A stretch of 64,000 nt of DNA from Cymbidium sinense (GCA_021442155.1 CM038222.1:26398148-26462147); one strand, 5' to 3'. Positions 49,572-62,139 are shown, numbered from the stretch's first letter. Numbers and translations are program-made. The notes: generated from the sequence alone by a model not told the origin.

Positions 49572-52500
49572 GGGCAAGCCCCATGTAGGGGTCTTTTATT
49601 GCCACAAAAAGAGGGTTACAAGGTCCTTAAAAGGGGATAAACTCCAAAACTATTGCTCAAAGAGCTACAATTAGCCTAAGGAGTAAATCCCCTATAGTAC
49701 ATCCAAGAGTAAAAGAAAGCATAAAAATAATCAAAAGATACAAGATGATTAACATAATAAGCTAAAGTAAGATTAAAACCAATGTCTAGAGGATGTGGAA
49801 ATGCATGATAATCTAAAGCGGACACACAGAAGGAGAGAGAATCACACAAAGTTATAATAAGAGGGAAATTAGAGCAGGTTAAATCTGAGACAAAAGTTAG
49901 AGGAAAATAACATAATATGAGTATGATAGTAAGGAATTGTGATAGAGAAGGCTCAGGTATGAGCATCCAAACTTCAGCAGAAGGGTTACATCACATGAGC
50001 TACTACCGAACCAATAGGGAATGAGATCATCACGACCATCATAGCCAAAAAAAACACGTGAGAAGGTAGCACCCAGTTGTTGATATTCTTGTGAGCTTTA
50101 TTGCAAACCTAAGCAAAATCATATCTAAAATATATAGGTAATTGCTAAGAGCTGAAGGATAAGGAGTCTCATTCAAGAAAAATATCATCAATATAGTCAT
50201 TTTGACATGAGAATACATAAACATGAGTGAGCCATCTTAGCTAGAATCTCATGAATAGCCATTTTCAGGAAAGAAATTAGTTCAGCATATAATTCCTCCA
50301 TAAGAAAATTACAGAGGAGACAACTTCGAAAACACATTAAATAAGTCAATGAGCTTATAATTAACCCATCCCAATCACATGATATGTAAATGAATCTTTC
50401 GGTCTGACAACCAGAAACAATCCCATTAATGTCCGGAGAAGCAATAATAAAGGAAGATAGCATAGCTCAACCAGGAATGAGCGCAACCAACCAAAATGAG
50501 CACCCAAAAAAAAGTTAGAGCGGCTCAATAGCGACATTCATGGCCTCCATTCGATAATCTAGATCAACAATCAATCCAGGAGAACAAAGGCGGTAAAACA
50601 ACATCCAACATAGGAAGGGACTAAGCGGCCATAATACCATTCTTTCGGAATAAGCGCTCATAAGGACGCACCAACGGTCAGTAACAGTGATGCAGTCGAA
50701 AAAATAGGAGATAAATTACAGGCAATGAAGAAAGCCAACCCCAACGACCAAACACAACACATAATAAAATAAATCAATAAGTGAACTGAAATGAGTCTCA
50801 ACATTAAAATCCAGAAAATAGCAATAGTTAAGATGACAACATCCAAGATAGGAAGATACAACAAATTGGCCATAAAACTCCTCAATCAGAGTAGACATGG
50901 CAATAATAGATAAACACATAAATAGAGCATAAAAATAGCCATCCAGAAGGCAGCAAATCAGACAGAAATCACCAAAAACCCTCACCATCAGGATAGCAAT
51001 GTCAAGAACAGCAAAGAAAGAGCCAACTGAGGTGTCAAGGTAAAATAAAGAGGTAAATCTCCAAGACAAGAGACAACCAAAATAGCAAAAAACCGGTTAG
51101 CCATGATGCCACTCATCCGAATAATCAAAATAGTAGATACAAGTTTGACAGAAAAAGGATGAAAGCAAGAAAAAGGTAGATCAATGAATTCCAATGATAG
51201 GCATAAAATAAACCGGAAGGTGATTCAAACCAAAATCTACCAAGCAATCGGCAACTTCAATAGACTTGCTATACAAAATAATCCAAAGCCCCGAGGGTAA
51301 GGTGGGTATTGATCGGATCGACCAACCAACAAGGCGGTTAAAACCAACAAGTCACAAGATTCCACCCATAAACATATATCGGTAAAGGAAAGGATAGATA
51401 ATGAATAGCTCCCCACCATAAGCCTATCAAGTGACATTCGAGAAATCGGATCAATGTCGGATGCTTATTCACCATAACCCAATTCTGCCAAGGGTAATGA
51501 CAAAAGTAACCAGTGGGTTTGGCAATAACCCAATTATGCATATAAGATAAATCATTGATTAATTCCAAGCATAACAAAGAAATGTGCTTCAAGTTGTACA
51601 TGTTCTAATCATAGCATAAGATGGGAGAACAACAACAAGGAAAAGCAACAACATCCTAGGTGTTAGCAATCAGCAATCCAGAAAATAGAAGCATGGACAA
51701 TTTTACAGAGTAAGAAGTGCCCACAATCTCAGCAGATGCACAATGATAATCCCTTGAAAAAATCCAAACTTGCTGATCATGGGAAGCAAGACCGAAACAA
51801 CAAGACTAGTATTGAAAAAATAACACAATTATTTACGCAAAGAGATATTAGTGTAGAGATGGGATATCCCAATCAGCAAAATAACGAATAAAGAAAATTG
51901 CAACTAATAGGTGCTCAATAGCGATCTAAAACAGTTAGTAGTATGTTGCTTTGTCACATTAAGCCGATATTGCAAAGGATATTGTGATCATAATCGTAGG
52001 CATATAGGATAGACCATTGGTTATATAAGCGAGAAGAGTAGAATGGTCTTGATTTTCATGATCTCCTCAAAGCATGAAGGGTGAAAACAATTGTAGTAAA
52101 GTCCAACATCAACCCAAATGTTAACAACAAGAGCATAAAATGAAACAGAAAGAGGAGGGTAAACACAGTAAGAACCAAAGAAGCGAAACAAGGAAATCCA
52201 TTCTGAGGGGATAGAAGGAGACAACATTACCAAGCGGAATTTTAAGACAATAAAGGTCCAAAACGAGAACTTGCTAAGACAGTAGAGAAGATGGCAAAAA
52301 AAAGCGGGGAGGAAAAGCGGGAGAAGCGGCAGAGAAAAAATCAGCGGCCCAAAAGGGATTAAAAACCAAATCAACAAACAAATCAACAAACAACCATGGC
52401 AAACCTCCAAAACCCAAAAGTAATTAAGCCCAATCCATTCCAGTACGGATTTGGACCAAAATAACCATTAAAAGAGACTAGGTATTACAATTTGCTTCCC

Positions 52501-53113
52501 TTGCGGGAAAGCATGCTAAGGTTAGGCATTATATAAGCAAGGACGTAAATGCAGAAAGTCCTAAGCCCAACCAAAATCCTTTCATAAGTGTTGAAACCTT
52601 TATGAATTAGGCCTTTAAGGAGGAAAGAGTCCCAAGGAATATAAGCGTCGACCAAAGAAATACTATAATCATCAAAATAAAAGCCTGCACCATAATGCAC
52701 ACTAATCCGTTGCTAGAAGCAACATAGGTAAGTGCTCCAAACCATATTGTCGAGAGAGAAAAATTGGATAAAGTTAGTACTAAAATCTAAGCCCATCAAA
52801 ACAGATAACTTCCTCCAATGGTTAATTCTCTCAGGTTTAGAAATGAATGTATCAATGAAATTAAAGTCCCAAGTGGGATTGCAGTTATAAAACCAGTAAC
52901 AGGTAACACAAGGCTCAACGGGTTCCAATTCAAGATATTGATGTGCATAAAGTGCAACATCCATGATATTGTAAAGCCAAAATAGAATTCTTAACTAAAG
53001 AGAAGGGGTAAAGGCGACAAGTCATGGCAAAGAGCACAAGGCGACAATGGTATCTATGAGTAGTATCCATAAAGAACACAAGAAACGAAAACCAAAAAAA
53101 AAAGGAAGGAGAA
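49572..53113 (-). other. LINE B long 3' region
   Basis: About 3.5 kb between the ORF2 end and the tail. The first part near the tail matches the LINE A/A' 3' end (TATTGCTCAAAGAGCTACAA; GCATCCAAACTTCAGCAGAA). The rest has only short hydrophobic readings (for example 52,410-52,021, 129 codons) with no domain I recognise. It could hold transduced or inserted sequence, since it is more than 1 kb longer than in LINE A. Confidence 0.65.
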
Positions 53114-56100
53114 TTAGATTAGAGGTAAGAAGCCTAGAATTTTCCAAGTTAACCAGACCACGCAAGTATTTGGGTAATGTAAATTGATCAAAGAAGATGA
53201 TACTGTCTAATCTCGCACCCATATTTGCAAGGTAATCCGCACAGGCATTACCTTCATGCTAAACATGAGTGATGGTAAAATTCAGTTGAGAGAGAAGAGC
53301 CCTAGTTTGCTTGAGGAGGTAGTACAAACAAGCGTTGCTCATATTGGTAGAAGTCAAAAGGTCAATCAATAGAAGAGCATCCACCTCTACCCAAATATTG
53401 AGCCAGCCGTTATGAAGATAAATTTCTAGAGCTTTGTGGTGCCATAAGCTCGTATAAGGGGATCTTTGGAAATAAGGGGATAAGCAAATGCACATAGGAC
53501 TATACCCTTAGAATCCCTGAAAATGCCTCCACAACCGAGCCATTATGAGAGGAGCCATCGGTATTTAATTTTAATAATATGATCAAGTGGTTTTCCAAAA
53601 CCATTCTATCATTTCGATAGTAAGGCTAGTGCGGAAGGTTGAGGCCCAATTTATTGGCTACAATTACTGACCTTTAAAATATTTGTGATGAATTAAATTG
53701 GCTTTAAACAAGTCACAAATTTTGTTTTAGTTCTAGCAATAATCCTCATGTGATTCATATTAATCCACGATGTTTAGCTTCATTTGATCCATCCATATGA
53801 ACCAAATAAGAGTAATGGCGATTATGATTTTAATATGACCTTTAATTACATTGTCAAAGTAAACTTCAAGAAGTTGATATAAAGTAAAAGAACAATTAAA
53901 ATTGACTGTTGAATAGATCGTCATACCAAATCCAAATTTTTGAGGCAATAGCCCCATTAACAAAACATGGTTAACATTCTCAATATGAGAACAACATTGA
54001 CATTTAGAGGGTAAAATAAAACCCTTTACCCCACAACAAAGAGTCAATAGGAATAAAGTTTTTAGGATCATAAAGTTAGAGCAGTAAGAAGAGGGGATAT
54101 TGTTATTCCAAATTTTGGAGAACACAATAGAAGAATCTGAGTGTCTTTAGTGTGAAGCCACACATTTTAAGGTTGAAATCCCCATTATGAGATAGCTTAA
54201 AGATAATCGATCATGATTGTTGTTAGGTGATAGGAATATTAGTAATCATATTTAAGAAAGTGGAAGGAATAGAATCGATTAATCTTACTAGTGTTCCACT
54301 TGTGATTTGCCGAATGAATTAACTCTAATAGCGGAAGTGGAGTGAGTGTAGAGTAAGTCATCAATGGATCCACAACCACTCCTTGTCTTGCCAAAAGAAG
54401 GAATTGCCGTTTATGCCCCAAAAAATTAAGGATTCTGCATCCCATTTGACGTAACAAAGTCTTCTCCACACGGAGAATCACCCATTTAAAGGGACAAATG
54501 AGAGGATGTTTACCGGCAATATTTAGAAGTCATGAAATTTTCCCAAAGACTATTTTTGCTCCTAAAATTCCACCAAAGTTTGTAGGAGAAGGCATTGATA
54601 ACTTCTTTGATGGATTTACATCCACCTCCCTCTTCAAGAGTACCACAACTTTAGACCAAGATGACCAAAGGTGCATTCTTTTAGAGGAGGTATTGGTTCC
54701 CCAAAATTTATTTTTAAGAGACGCTCAATTCTATTGATGGTAGAGTTGGTAGGCACAATGGTTTGAAGAAGGTATATAGGCATGGAATTTAGAGTGCTCT
54801 TGATCAAGGTAAGCCTACCACCAAAAGAGAGTAAATGAAATTCCCAAACCGAGATTTTGTTAGAAATTTTTTGAATTAGATCATCAAAAAGGTGTGATCT
54901 TTTTTGGCCTTTAAAAAGTGGAGCCCCAAGGTAATTAAGAGGGAGTTGATTTTGCTTAAAATTAGTAATTCTGGATATTTGATTAAGTCTATTAGAGGAA
55001 TCTTAGTTGAAGGAATAAAACCACATTTTCCTTCATTAAGAAAAAGACCACTAACTTTACCAAAATCATTTAGAGGTTCTTAATGGTTTTAACATGTTGA
55101 AGGAGCCAGCAGAAGATAATGAAATCATCGCAAAGCTAAGATGAGAAATAGGAAAACCTCCATGAGTTTTAAAAGACATATTAGGATTATTAGCAAAAGA
55201 TCATTAAGGCTCCTTGATGTATTCAATAGCGATGATAAAAAGAGAAGGTGATAATGGGTCACCTTGCCTCAAACCATGGCTAGAAGGAAAGAAACCTATG
55301 GACTCACCATTCATGATAACCGAAAACTAGACATTCGTGATACACCTTTTTATAATCCGGATAAAACTATCAGAAAAACCAAACTAATTCAGGATTTGGA
55401 AGAAAAAATCCCATGAGAGATTGTCAAAGGCTTTAGTAATGTCCAGTTTGAATAAGATGTTGCCTCCTCTAGAAGGGACATCAATGTCATGAACCAGCTT
55501 CTTGAGCAAGAAGAATATTATCGATATTGCTCTATGTTTAACAAAACCGCATTTGGGAGAGATGATTTTAGGAAGCAAAGGGCTAAGCCTATTATTTATT
55601 AATTTAGCAATGAGTTTTGAAAAAGGTGCAAAGACTAATCGGTCTAAAATCACCAAGATTCAGATTGTTAGTTTTGGAATAAGGACAATAGAAGTGCTTG
55701 AAAAGTATTTGGGAATAGGATTGCCATCAAAGAAATCAATAACAAAGATCAACTAAGTCAGTTTTAATAAATGGCCAACAATGCTGAAAGAAGTGGGTCG
55801 TATAGCCGTCAGGGCTAGCAACAGAGTCAGTGTTCATGTTCTTAAGAGTATTACTAATCTCCTCTTCGGAAGGACACATAGTGAGTAAATGATTATCCTC
55901 ATAATCATAGAGGGATAAGATGGGTGTTTGATAAAGTTCCCAAAGAACGGATTAGAATTTAATAAAGTTTGGAAATGATGTATGATAATCCTTAATATCA
56001 TTGTTATCTTATCCATTCACCATTAGAGTTCTTAATTTTCTTAATCGAGTTTAAGGCTTTTCATTTTATTACAAATGGCATGAAAATACCGGTGTTTCTC

Positions 56101-57080
56101 ACACCATCGAATATGTTTGCTTTGGTTTTTTGACGCCAATAGGTTTCTTCCATGTTTTGATAATTAACCAAGTTATTCTTGGCAATGTTCAACTCCTCAA
56201 GTTTACTGGATCAGTTGAGAGCCTCTTCAAGAGAACAAACCTCTTGTTCCATAGCTTTAAGATTTGTGAAAAGGTTTTAAAAATGTGTTTGTTCCACCAA
56301 TTGAGATTTTGTTTAAGTCGAGCTTAAGCCAAAGTCATACCTTAATGTAATTATCCAGAAAATAAAATAGGGCCATCCAATTAGTGAGCAACATTGGTGA
56401 AGTCACTATGTTGGGTCCACATATTTTGAAATCTAAAAGGAGAGGGAGTAGACTGTTGTGGGGGATTTTGAAGGAAATCAAAAGAGGAGCATGGTCGACA
56501 AAGTTTTGCTCAAATGCTCAACAATGGTAGAGCCACCGATTGATCCAAAGAGAATTAAAGAGGGTCCTATCAAGATGTTGCCAAAGTCTAGAGTTGCCAA
56601 TGAAGTTAAAAGAAACCAATGTCGCGATTGCAATCAAGGATCATATTTGAGAAGTCCTCCATGGAATGAAGGTTAGAGAACATCCTCCCCTTCTTTCCAA
56701 CTAGCTATGATAGTATTGAAATAACCTCCAACCAACCAAGGAAGGTTAGCCAGGAAGTGAAGCGTAAGTGATTCCAAAGGATGTTCCTCTATTACAAGAA
56801 GCATAAAAGAGCCAAAAGTCGATAAGTCACCTAAGGAGATTTTGACATTAACCAATTGGTCAAGATCATCAATGATGGAAATGGTGATGGAGTTGTGCCA
56901 AACCAAATTTTATTATTAAGATTGAAGAAGAAATTATGAAAACCAAGGGATCTAGAAAAGCAATCTTAGAAGAATTAATGAAAGGTTCAATAAGAACAAG
57001 TAACTTGATATTATGAACACGATAAAGACTCTAACATGGAAGAGACCCACAACCATATTCCAAATAAGAAAATTAATCAT
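53114..57080 (-). pseudogene. LINE B ORF2: endonuclease / reverse transcriptase / RNase H
   Basis: Start ATG at 57,080 (MINFLIWN, Trp kept). The endonuclease motif GGDFN has become GGYFN at about 56,720 (Asp lost). Reverse transcriptase: 90-codon open stretch 55,656-55,384 with FKLDITKAFDN, and [13 protein letters not shown] at about 55,270-55,235. The catalytic FADD block is present at about 55,125 but broken by a one-base loss just before the Asp codons. Thumb LTLIKSTLNSMPIYLL lies near 54,810. zf-RVT is at 54,125-53,900 (SKCQCCSHIEN). RNase H at about 53,650-53,180 keeps NTDG and EGNACADYLAN, with a frameshift and a TAG before HEGN. Stop inferred at 53,116-53,114. Inactive, but less damaged in RT and RNase H residues than LINE A. 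Confidence 0.88.
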
Positions 57081-57249
57081 AAGGGGACAACCAAAAGGGA
57101 AAAGGAAAAAAGGAAAGAGAGAGAGAGAAATGATGACACATTACTTGTGGGGGAAGAAGAGCAGTGGTTCTAGTGGTTATTATTAGAAAATTTGCTTTGT
57201 AGGGTTTTTTTGTTTTAACAATTTGAAAGGGTCTATCGAATCCAAATTA

Positions 57250-58430
57250 TCTCCATCGAAAGTGATTGATTTTGGGTTCCTAGTAGTAGAAGAATCTATC
57301 AATGTTTTAGAAGAGGGATTTCACCTTCTTCCTATCGGATAGTGTGAGAAATTGGGTTCAATTGATTATCACTCAAGGGAAATAGATGGGGAAGTTCTAG
57401 CACCATTTGTAATACAAATATCTTTCTCAATATGTTCAAGCCATAGGTCATCATTGTTTTGGTCCATTATATGATTCCCATTCAAATTGTTTAATTGGGT
57501 GTCCAATATAAGGCTACCATTCAGATTTTAGGATTTAAATGAAGCAAAGAACTATCATGGGAAACCAGATTATTACAAGGGTGAGGTTAGGTAAATTGTA
57601 CATCATCACACCCCAATGGTTTAGTACCAAGGTCGAGTGTTTTCCACTAGACAGATCAAGAGGAGGTAGGAGGAGAGGTTCTTTTGAGTATTTTAGGCAC
57701 ATATGCTAGTAGTGGTTTTCCCGCCCATTCCATTAATGATTCATATTCTGGGTAAATTTTTCTGAGATTAGGATGAAGCACAAAGCATTCGAGTGATCGT
57801 GCGTGAATCTTGCAAAGGAGTGCAAAAGAGAAAAATTTTTGAATTTGACTTTTGACTATATCCAAATTTTTGGAGCCAATCCAAACCTCTTTGGGATATT
57901 TTTTGTGATGTCTATCTCAACGAGAATACGAGACGATGGCCTAGATCTAGTGGTGCTGCTTGGTCAATTTGGAGAGGCCTACCAAAAAGAAAACAAAACT
58001 TGATGAGTGACATAATGTATTCATGTGAGAAAAGCAAGCCAAAGAGGGACAATGGGAGATTCCTCTTGACATCAAAGAGGGGCTACCATTTCAAATGATA
58101 TGACAATTATGCACAAAGTAAGATGAAAAACCCGAGTAATCTAAATCATTTGAGAGTTGAATAAGAATGTGGATCAATCATGACAGAAAAAGATAATTTT
58201 AAACTATGAAAGAAAGAGAATATTATATTATCAAGAGTCTAAGGGAGAATTTACCCACCAAAGCAACTCAAGGCAAAGTTTCTCAACATCCTCGACCAAC
58301 ACATTACCAAATCCATGATAAGATGTCAAAATGAGATTAACTTCAAGCTAGAGATCTTACCGATAAAAGCATCTTTGAATGATTTAACAATGGTGCATTA
58401 ACAGTCAATCTAAAAACCTTTAGATCGAGA
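57250..58430 (-). pseudogene. LINE B ORF1 remnant: DUF4283 / damaged zinc knuckle
   Basis: Recognisable blocks in shifting frames: FKDAFIGKIS near 58,375-58,345; PLFDVKRNLP and GRPLQIDQAA (DUF4283) at about 58,090-57,960; and a zinc-knuckle remnant LLCKIHARSLECFVLHP at about 57,835-57,780. In that remnant the first cysteine and the Gly-His are changed, so metal binding is doubtful. Stops throughout. Assignment rests on domain order and similarity to LINE A ORF1; the exact ends are uncertain. Confidence 0.7.
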
Positions 58431-58605
58431 AAGCCGTGGCGGCCGAGAGGAGGACCGATTAAAAGACTAGAGCCTCCACCATTGCTCCAATCCAAGGAAG
58501 TCACATGGGGGGAGCCCGATACAGAGAAGCGCCAAAGAATCCCGAGAACCAAAACCACAGGAACCAAAAATTAGAGAGGGAGGAGGGAGAGAGTTGGTTT
58601 ATTTT

Positions 58606-60382
58606 GGGAGAGTTTGGTAGGTTTAGGGTTTAGGGTTTAGGGTTTAAAGTTTAGGGTTTAGGTTTAGGGTTTGGGTTTAGGTTTATTTATTTTAATTTTT
58701 TTTCTTTCATTTATTTTAAAAGCAAAAAATTTTAGTTTATTTAGTTTATTTATTTATTTTATATTTTATTTTATTTATGTTTATTTTATTTATTTTAGTT
58801 TAGTTTATTTATTTTAGGTTTATTTATTTTATTTGTATTTAGTTTTTATATATTTTAGTTTATGGTTTAGTTATGGTTATTTATTTTAGTTTTAGTTTAG
58901 TTTATATTTTTATTTTAGTTTAGGTTTTTTTAGTAGGGTTTAAGTTTTATTTATTTTTTTTAGGTTTAGGTTTATTTTAGGGTTAGGTTTTTATTTTTTA
59001 TTATTTTTTTAGGTTTATTTTAATTTTTATTTTAGGTTTAGTTATTTATTTAGTTTTATATTTTAGTTTAGTTTAGGGTTTTATTTATTTATTTAGTTTT
59101 TATTTATTTTATCTTTAGGTTAGTTTTTTATGTTTTTGTTATATTTATTATTTTTTTATTTTTCAATTTTTAGCATTTATATATAATTTATTTTAGGTAT
59201 TTATTTTAGGTTTAGCTTAGTTAGTTTAGGTTTAGGGTTTATTTTTTATTTTAGGTATTTTTTAGTTTAGGATTAGGTTTATTTTTAATTTATTTTGTTT
59301 TATTTAATTTAGGGTTTACATTTAGTTTATTTTAAGTTTAGGGTTAGGTTTAAATTATTTAGTTTATTTTTAGTTTATTTAGGTTTATTTATATTTTATT
59401 TTATTTATTCTTTTATTTTTATTAGTTTATTTATTATTTAATTTAGGTTTAGTTTTAAGTTTATTTTAGGATTAGGTGTTTATTTATTTTATTTTATTTT
59501 ATTTAAGTTTATTTTTATTTTTTATTTTTTCTTTTATTTAGGTTTATTCCAGGTTTATTTTTTTAGTTTAGAGTTTATATTATAAATTATTTATTTTAAG
59601 ATTTTATTTTTTTAGTTTAGTTTAGGATTTAGTTTAGGTTTTATTTTATTTTATTTTTAGTATTAGGTTTATCTTTATTTATTTATAGGTTTAGCTCATG
59701 TTTTGGTAGTGGCTCAGTTGGGTGGTTAGGCCTGGTGGGTGGCATGTGGGAGGATTTTTGGGAGATTTAGAGGTTGTTATTTGGTTTTAGTAGAGGTCAT
59801 TTAGAGGTTTTAGGTTTTTAGTGGATTTGGGTAGGGTGAGCCCAGTGAGGAAAGCTAGGTAGGGTAGGGTATGGAGGGTTTAGGGTTAGTTTATGGTCAA
59901 GAGTTTAGGGTTAGGATTTATTTAGGTAGGATTTAGGATTTGGGTGTTTTCTTAAAATTACAAACCAACAGGTTTGATTTATTTAGTTTATTTTTTTATA
60001 TTTATTTTAATTTTGTGATTATTTTTTTATTTAGTTTAGTTTATTTAAGTTAGGTTTTTGTTTAGTTTTTTAATTTTATTTTAGGTTTAGGTTTTATTTT
60101 TATTTTTAGGTATATTAGGTTTTATTTTATTTTTTAGGTTTAGGATTTAGGTTTATTTTAGTTTTAGTTTTTAGGTTATTAGTTTATTATATTTATTTAG
60201 TTTAGGGTTTAGTTTAGGTTATATTTATTTTAGTTTAGGTTTGTGCTTATTTTATTGGTTTGTTTTAGGTTTATATTTATAGTTTAGTGAGGTTTTATTA
60301 TTTATTTTTTTTTTAGGTTTATTTTTTAGGTTTTGGTTTTTTATTTAGTTTTTATTTAGTTTTATTTTATTTTAGGTTTTGT
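58606..60382 (-). repeat. TTTAGGG/T-rich satellite, right-hand end of the array
   Basis: TTTAGGG units at 58,618-58,680, T-rich words at 58,690-59,690, a GC/TGG-rich variant block at 59,695-59,880, then TTTAGGG derivatives. A diverged marker lies at about 59,955 (ACAAACCAACAGGTTTG), and a T-rich block runs to 60,382 where telomere-like DNA ends. No gene seen. Confidence 0.87.
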
Positions 60383-61400
60383 GTCACCATCCTTCAAGAT
60401 CTTTGACAGTAGTTGGAGCTCATGATAACACATTGCACACTTTAGAGTTTCTGTAACATGGCAACGCACTCCTCTTCGCTTTTGTTAGCTATTAAGTGTT
60501 GCATTTGATTGGTACACCGAACTGCCCAATGATTTGGTGAAGACTTTTTGCTGAGTTGGAGCTCCTCTTCATCAAGAGACTAGTTGGAGCTCAGCAGAGG
60601 GTGACTATAAGCAACCTCATCATAGAGAAACATAAACTCAACGAGTGCCTTCTTGATTAAACTCTTAGGTGGCGCAACCTAAGCATGAAATGTGAACCAC
60701 AGTTGTCCGAACAGCATGCCATTGAGATTCTACTGAAGAATATCCATGGTCCGGTCGCTTTCATGCTTAAGGGCTTTACCAACAAAACATATGAGAAATT
60801 AATCAACAAGGTGGCTAGCCTACAAGAGGAAGCCAAACAGTTGCCCATTCCTGACCAATCATCTAGGCCCAAGATGCAGAAGGTGTTTGAGAAGAAGCCA
60901 TTGAAAATTGTGTTAGTGGACAAATGGAAATAGCCAGTTCGAGTGAGACTACGAGCTCAGCCACACCACCTCTTCTCTTCCACCACCTCCATCATACCGG
61001 CCATCGTAGCCACCACAATGACCATTTCCACCACCCAGCCTCTACCCAACAACGAGATATTCATATCCATCTAGTAGCTACTTTCAACATACTCTTACCG
61101 ATAGATTGAATAAGCCATATTCATTCAAGAGGGAGGCAGTTAGGAAAATATTTAAAAATCTCTTAAAGAAACCTAACTTTCAGTTATCAGAGCCTAAGAG
61201 GCTGGAGGAAGTGGGTAAGAGCGATGATCTAGCTATTTCCCCTACCACGGCATGTTAAGTCATGTCTTAGAGGATTGTATCACTTTTAAGGACTAGCTTG
61301 AGTGTAGCTACAAGTTCAGAGCCATAGTTATTCCTAAGGAATACTTATTATAACAATCATCCAGTTCTGTTTGAGTAATCCTTGGGGATACTTGGGATCC
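60383..61400 (+). pseudogene. Gypsy gag remnant
   Basis: The N-terminal part is in shifting frames (HGNALLFAF, then LIGTPNCP, reading like the gag core). From 60,620 RWRNLSMKCEPQLSEQHAIE continues as ILLKNIHGPVAFMLKGFTNK and ASLQEEAKQLPIPDQ, an 82-codon open stretch (60,685-60,933). Beyond a stop, IFKNLLKKPNFQL at about 61,150 and a Cys/His remnant (YHGMLSHVLEDCITFKD, 61,241-61,290) follow, the latter matching the zinc-like motif of these gags. Gag packages retrotransposon RNA into particles. Family assignment is by remembered sequence pattern, not by search. Confidence 0.75.
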
Positions 61401-62139
61401 TCTTAAGACCAAAGAAGGTTAGGATATCTCCCCATCTTGAACCTTTAAGAAGATCATTTCTAAGATCTAGAAGCTTTCCTTGCATGTGCCTGAAGTAGCT
61501 CAAACCTTCAACACCCAGGAAGGTTTGCTAGTTGCAAAGGATAACTCAGGGAGGGTGACAACCCAACAAGAACAAATACCACCATACTTGCCGGGATAGT
61601 CAGTAGCCACAGTCGAGACTAGTCCATCCACCGCTGCCTACCACCTCTTTTTCTAGCTCCTCTTCTATTGGGAGGAGCGTTGTATCTACAGATAAGGGCA
61701 CTAAATCTCATACTCTGCTTACTTTAATTGATTTCTATCATGTAACTCCACCCAAAAAGAAATTAATGAAGAAAGTTGATTCTACTTATATATTGTCTAC
61801 TTGTGATGCTCTTGATTTTATTCATATTGAAAGCTCTCCGAGTCTAAATAAAAAATATTAGATCTACTAGTTAATCCTTCCTTTCCTCGATTCAGTTATC
61901 CTTCTCTGAATCAATCAGGTTCACCTCTTGAGATTGACTTGGAGCCAACTGACTCTGAGGATCCCATAGGAGAAGTTGTAAGAATGCCTGATGAGAAGGT
62001 ATAACTTTCCACAAGCTCATAATTTTAAGAAATCACTGAAGTCAACCTACGTAGTGGCAAAGTTCTACCTCCTAGGGTAGCACCTCAGAATAAGGGTAAG
62101 CAAGTCATTGGTTCCAATGAGTAGATAGCCCCTCCATAT

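Larger units (their letters stand above)
49568..58605 (-). mobile_element. LINE B (plant L1-type, full-length-like, dead)
   Basis: About 9 kb, minus strand, same family as LINE A. ORF1 is at about 58,430-57,250, ORF2 at 57,080-53,114, and a 3.5-kb 3' region at 53,113-49,572. The 3' end on its own strand is CACAATAAAAGACCCC, TACAT, GGGGCTTGCCCTAAAAAAA, then A-rich and CCCTAAA. ACCCC/GGGGC can form a small hairpin just before the tail. The 5' boundary at about 58,605 passes straight into TTTAGGG. Multiple frameshifts and stops. Confidence 0.88.

Noticed and set aside
60924..61109. His/Pro-rich 61-codon plus-strand ORF
   Set aside because: Out of frame with the gag remnant that it overlaps; a shadow of decayed gag sequence.
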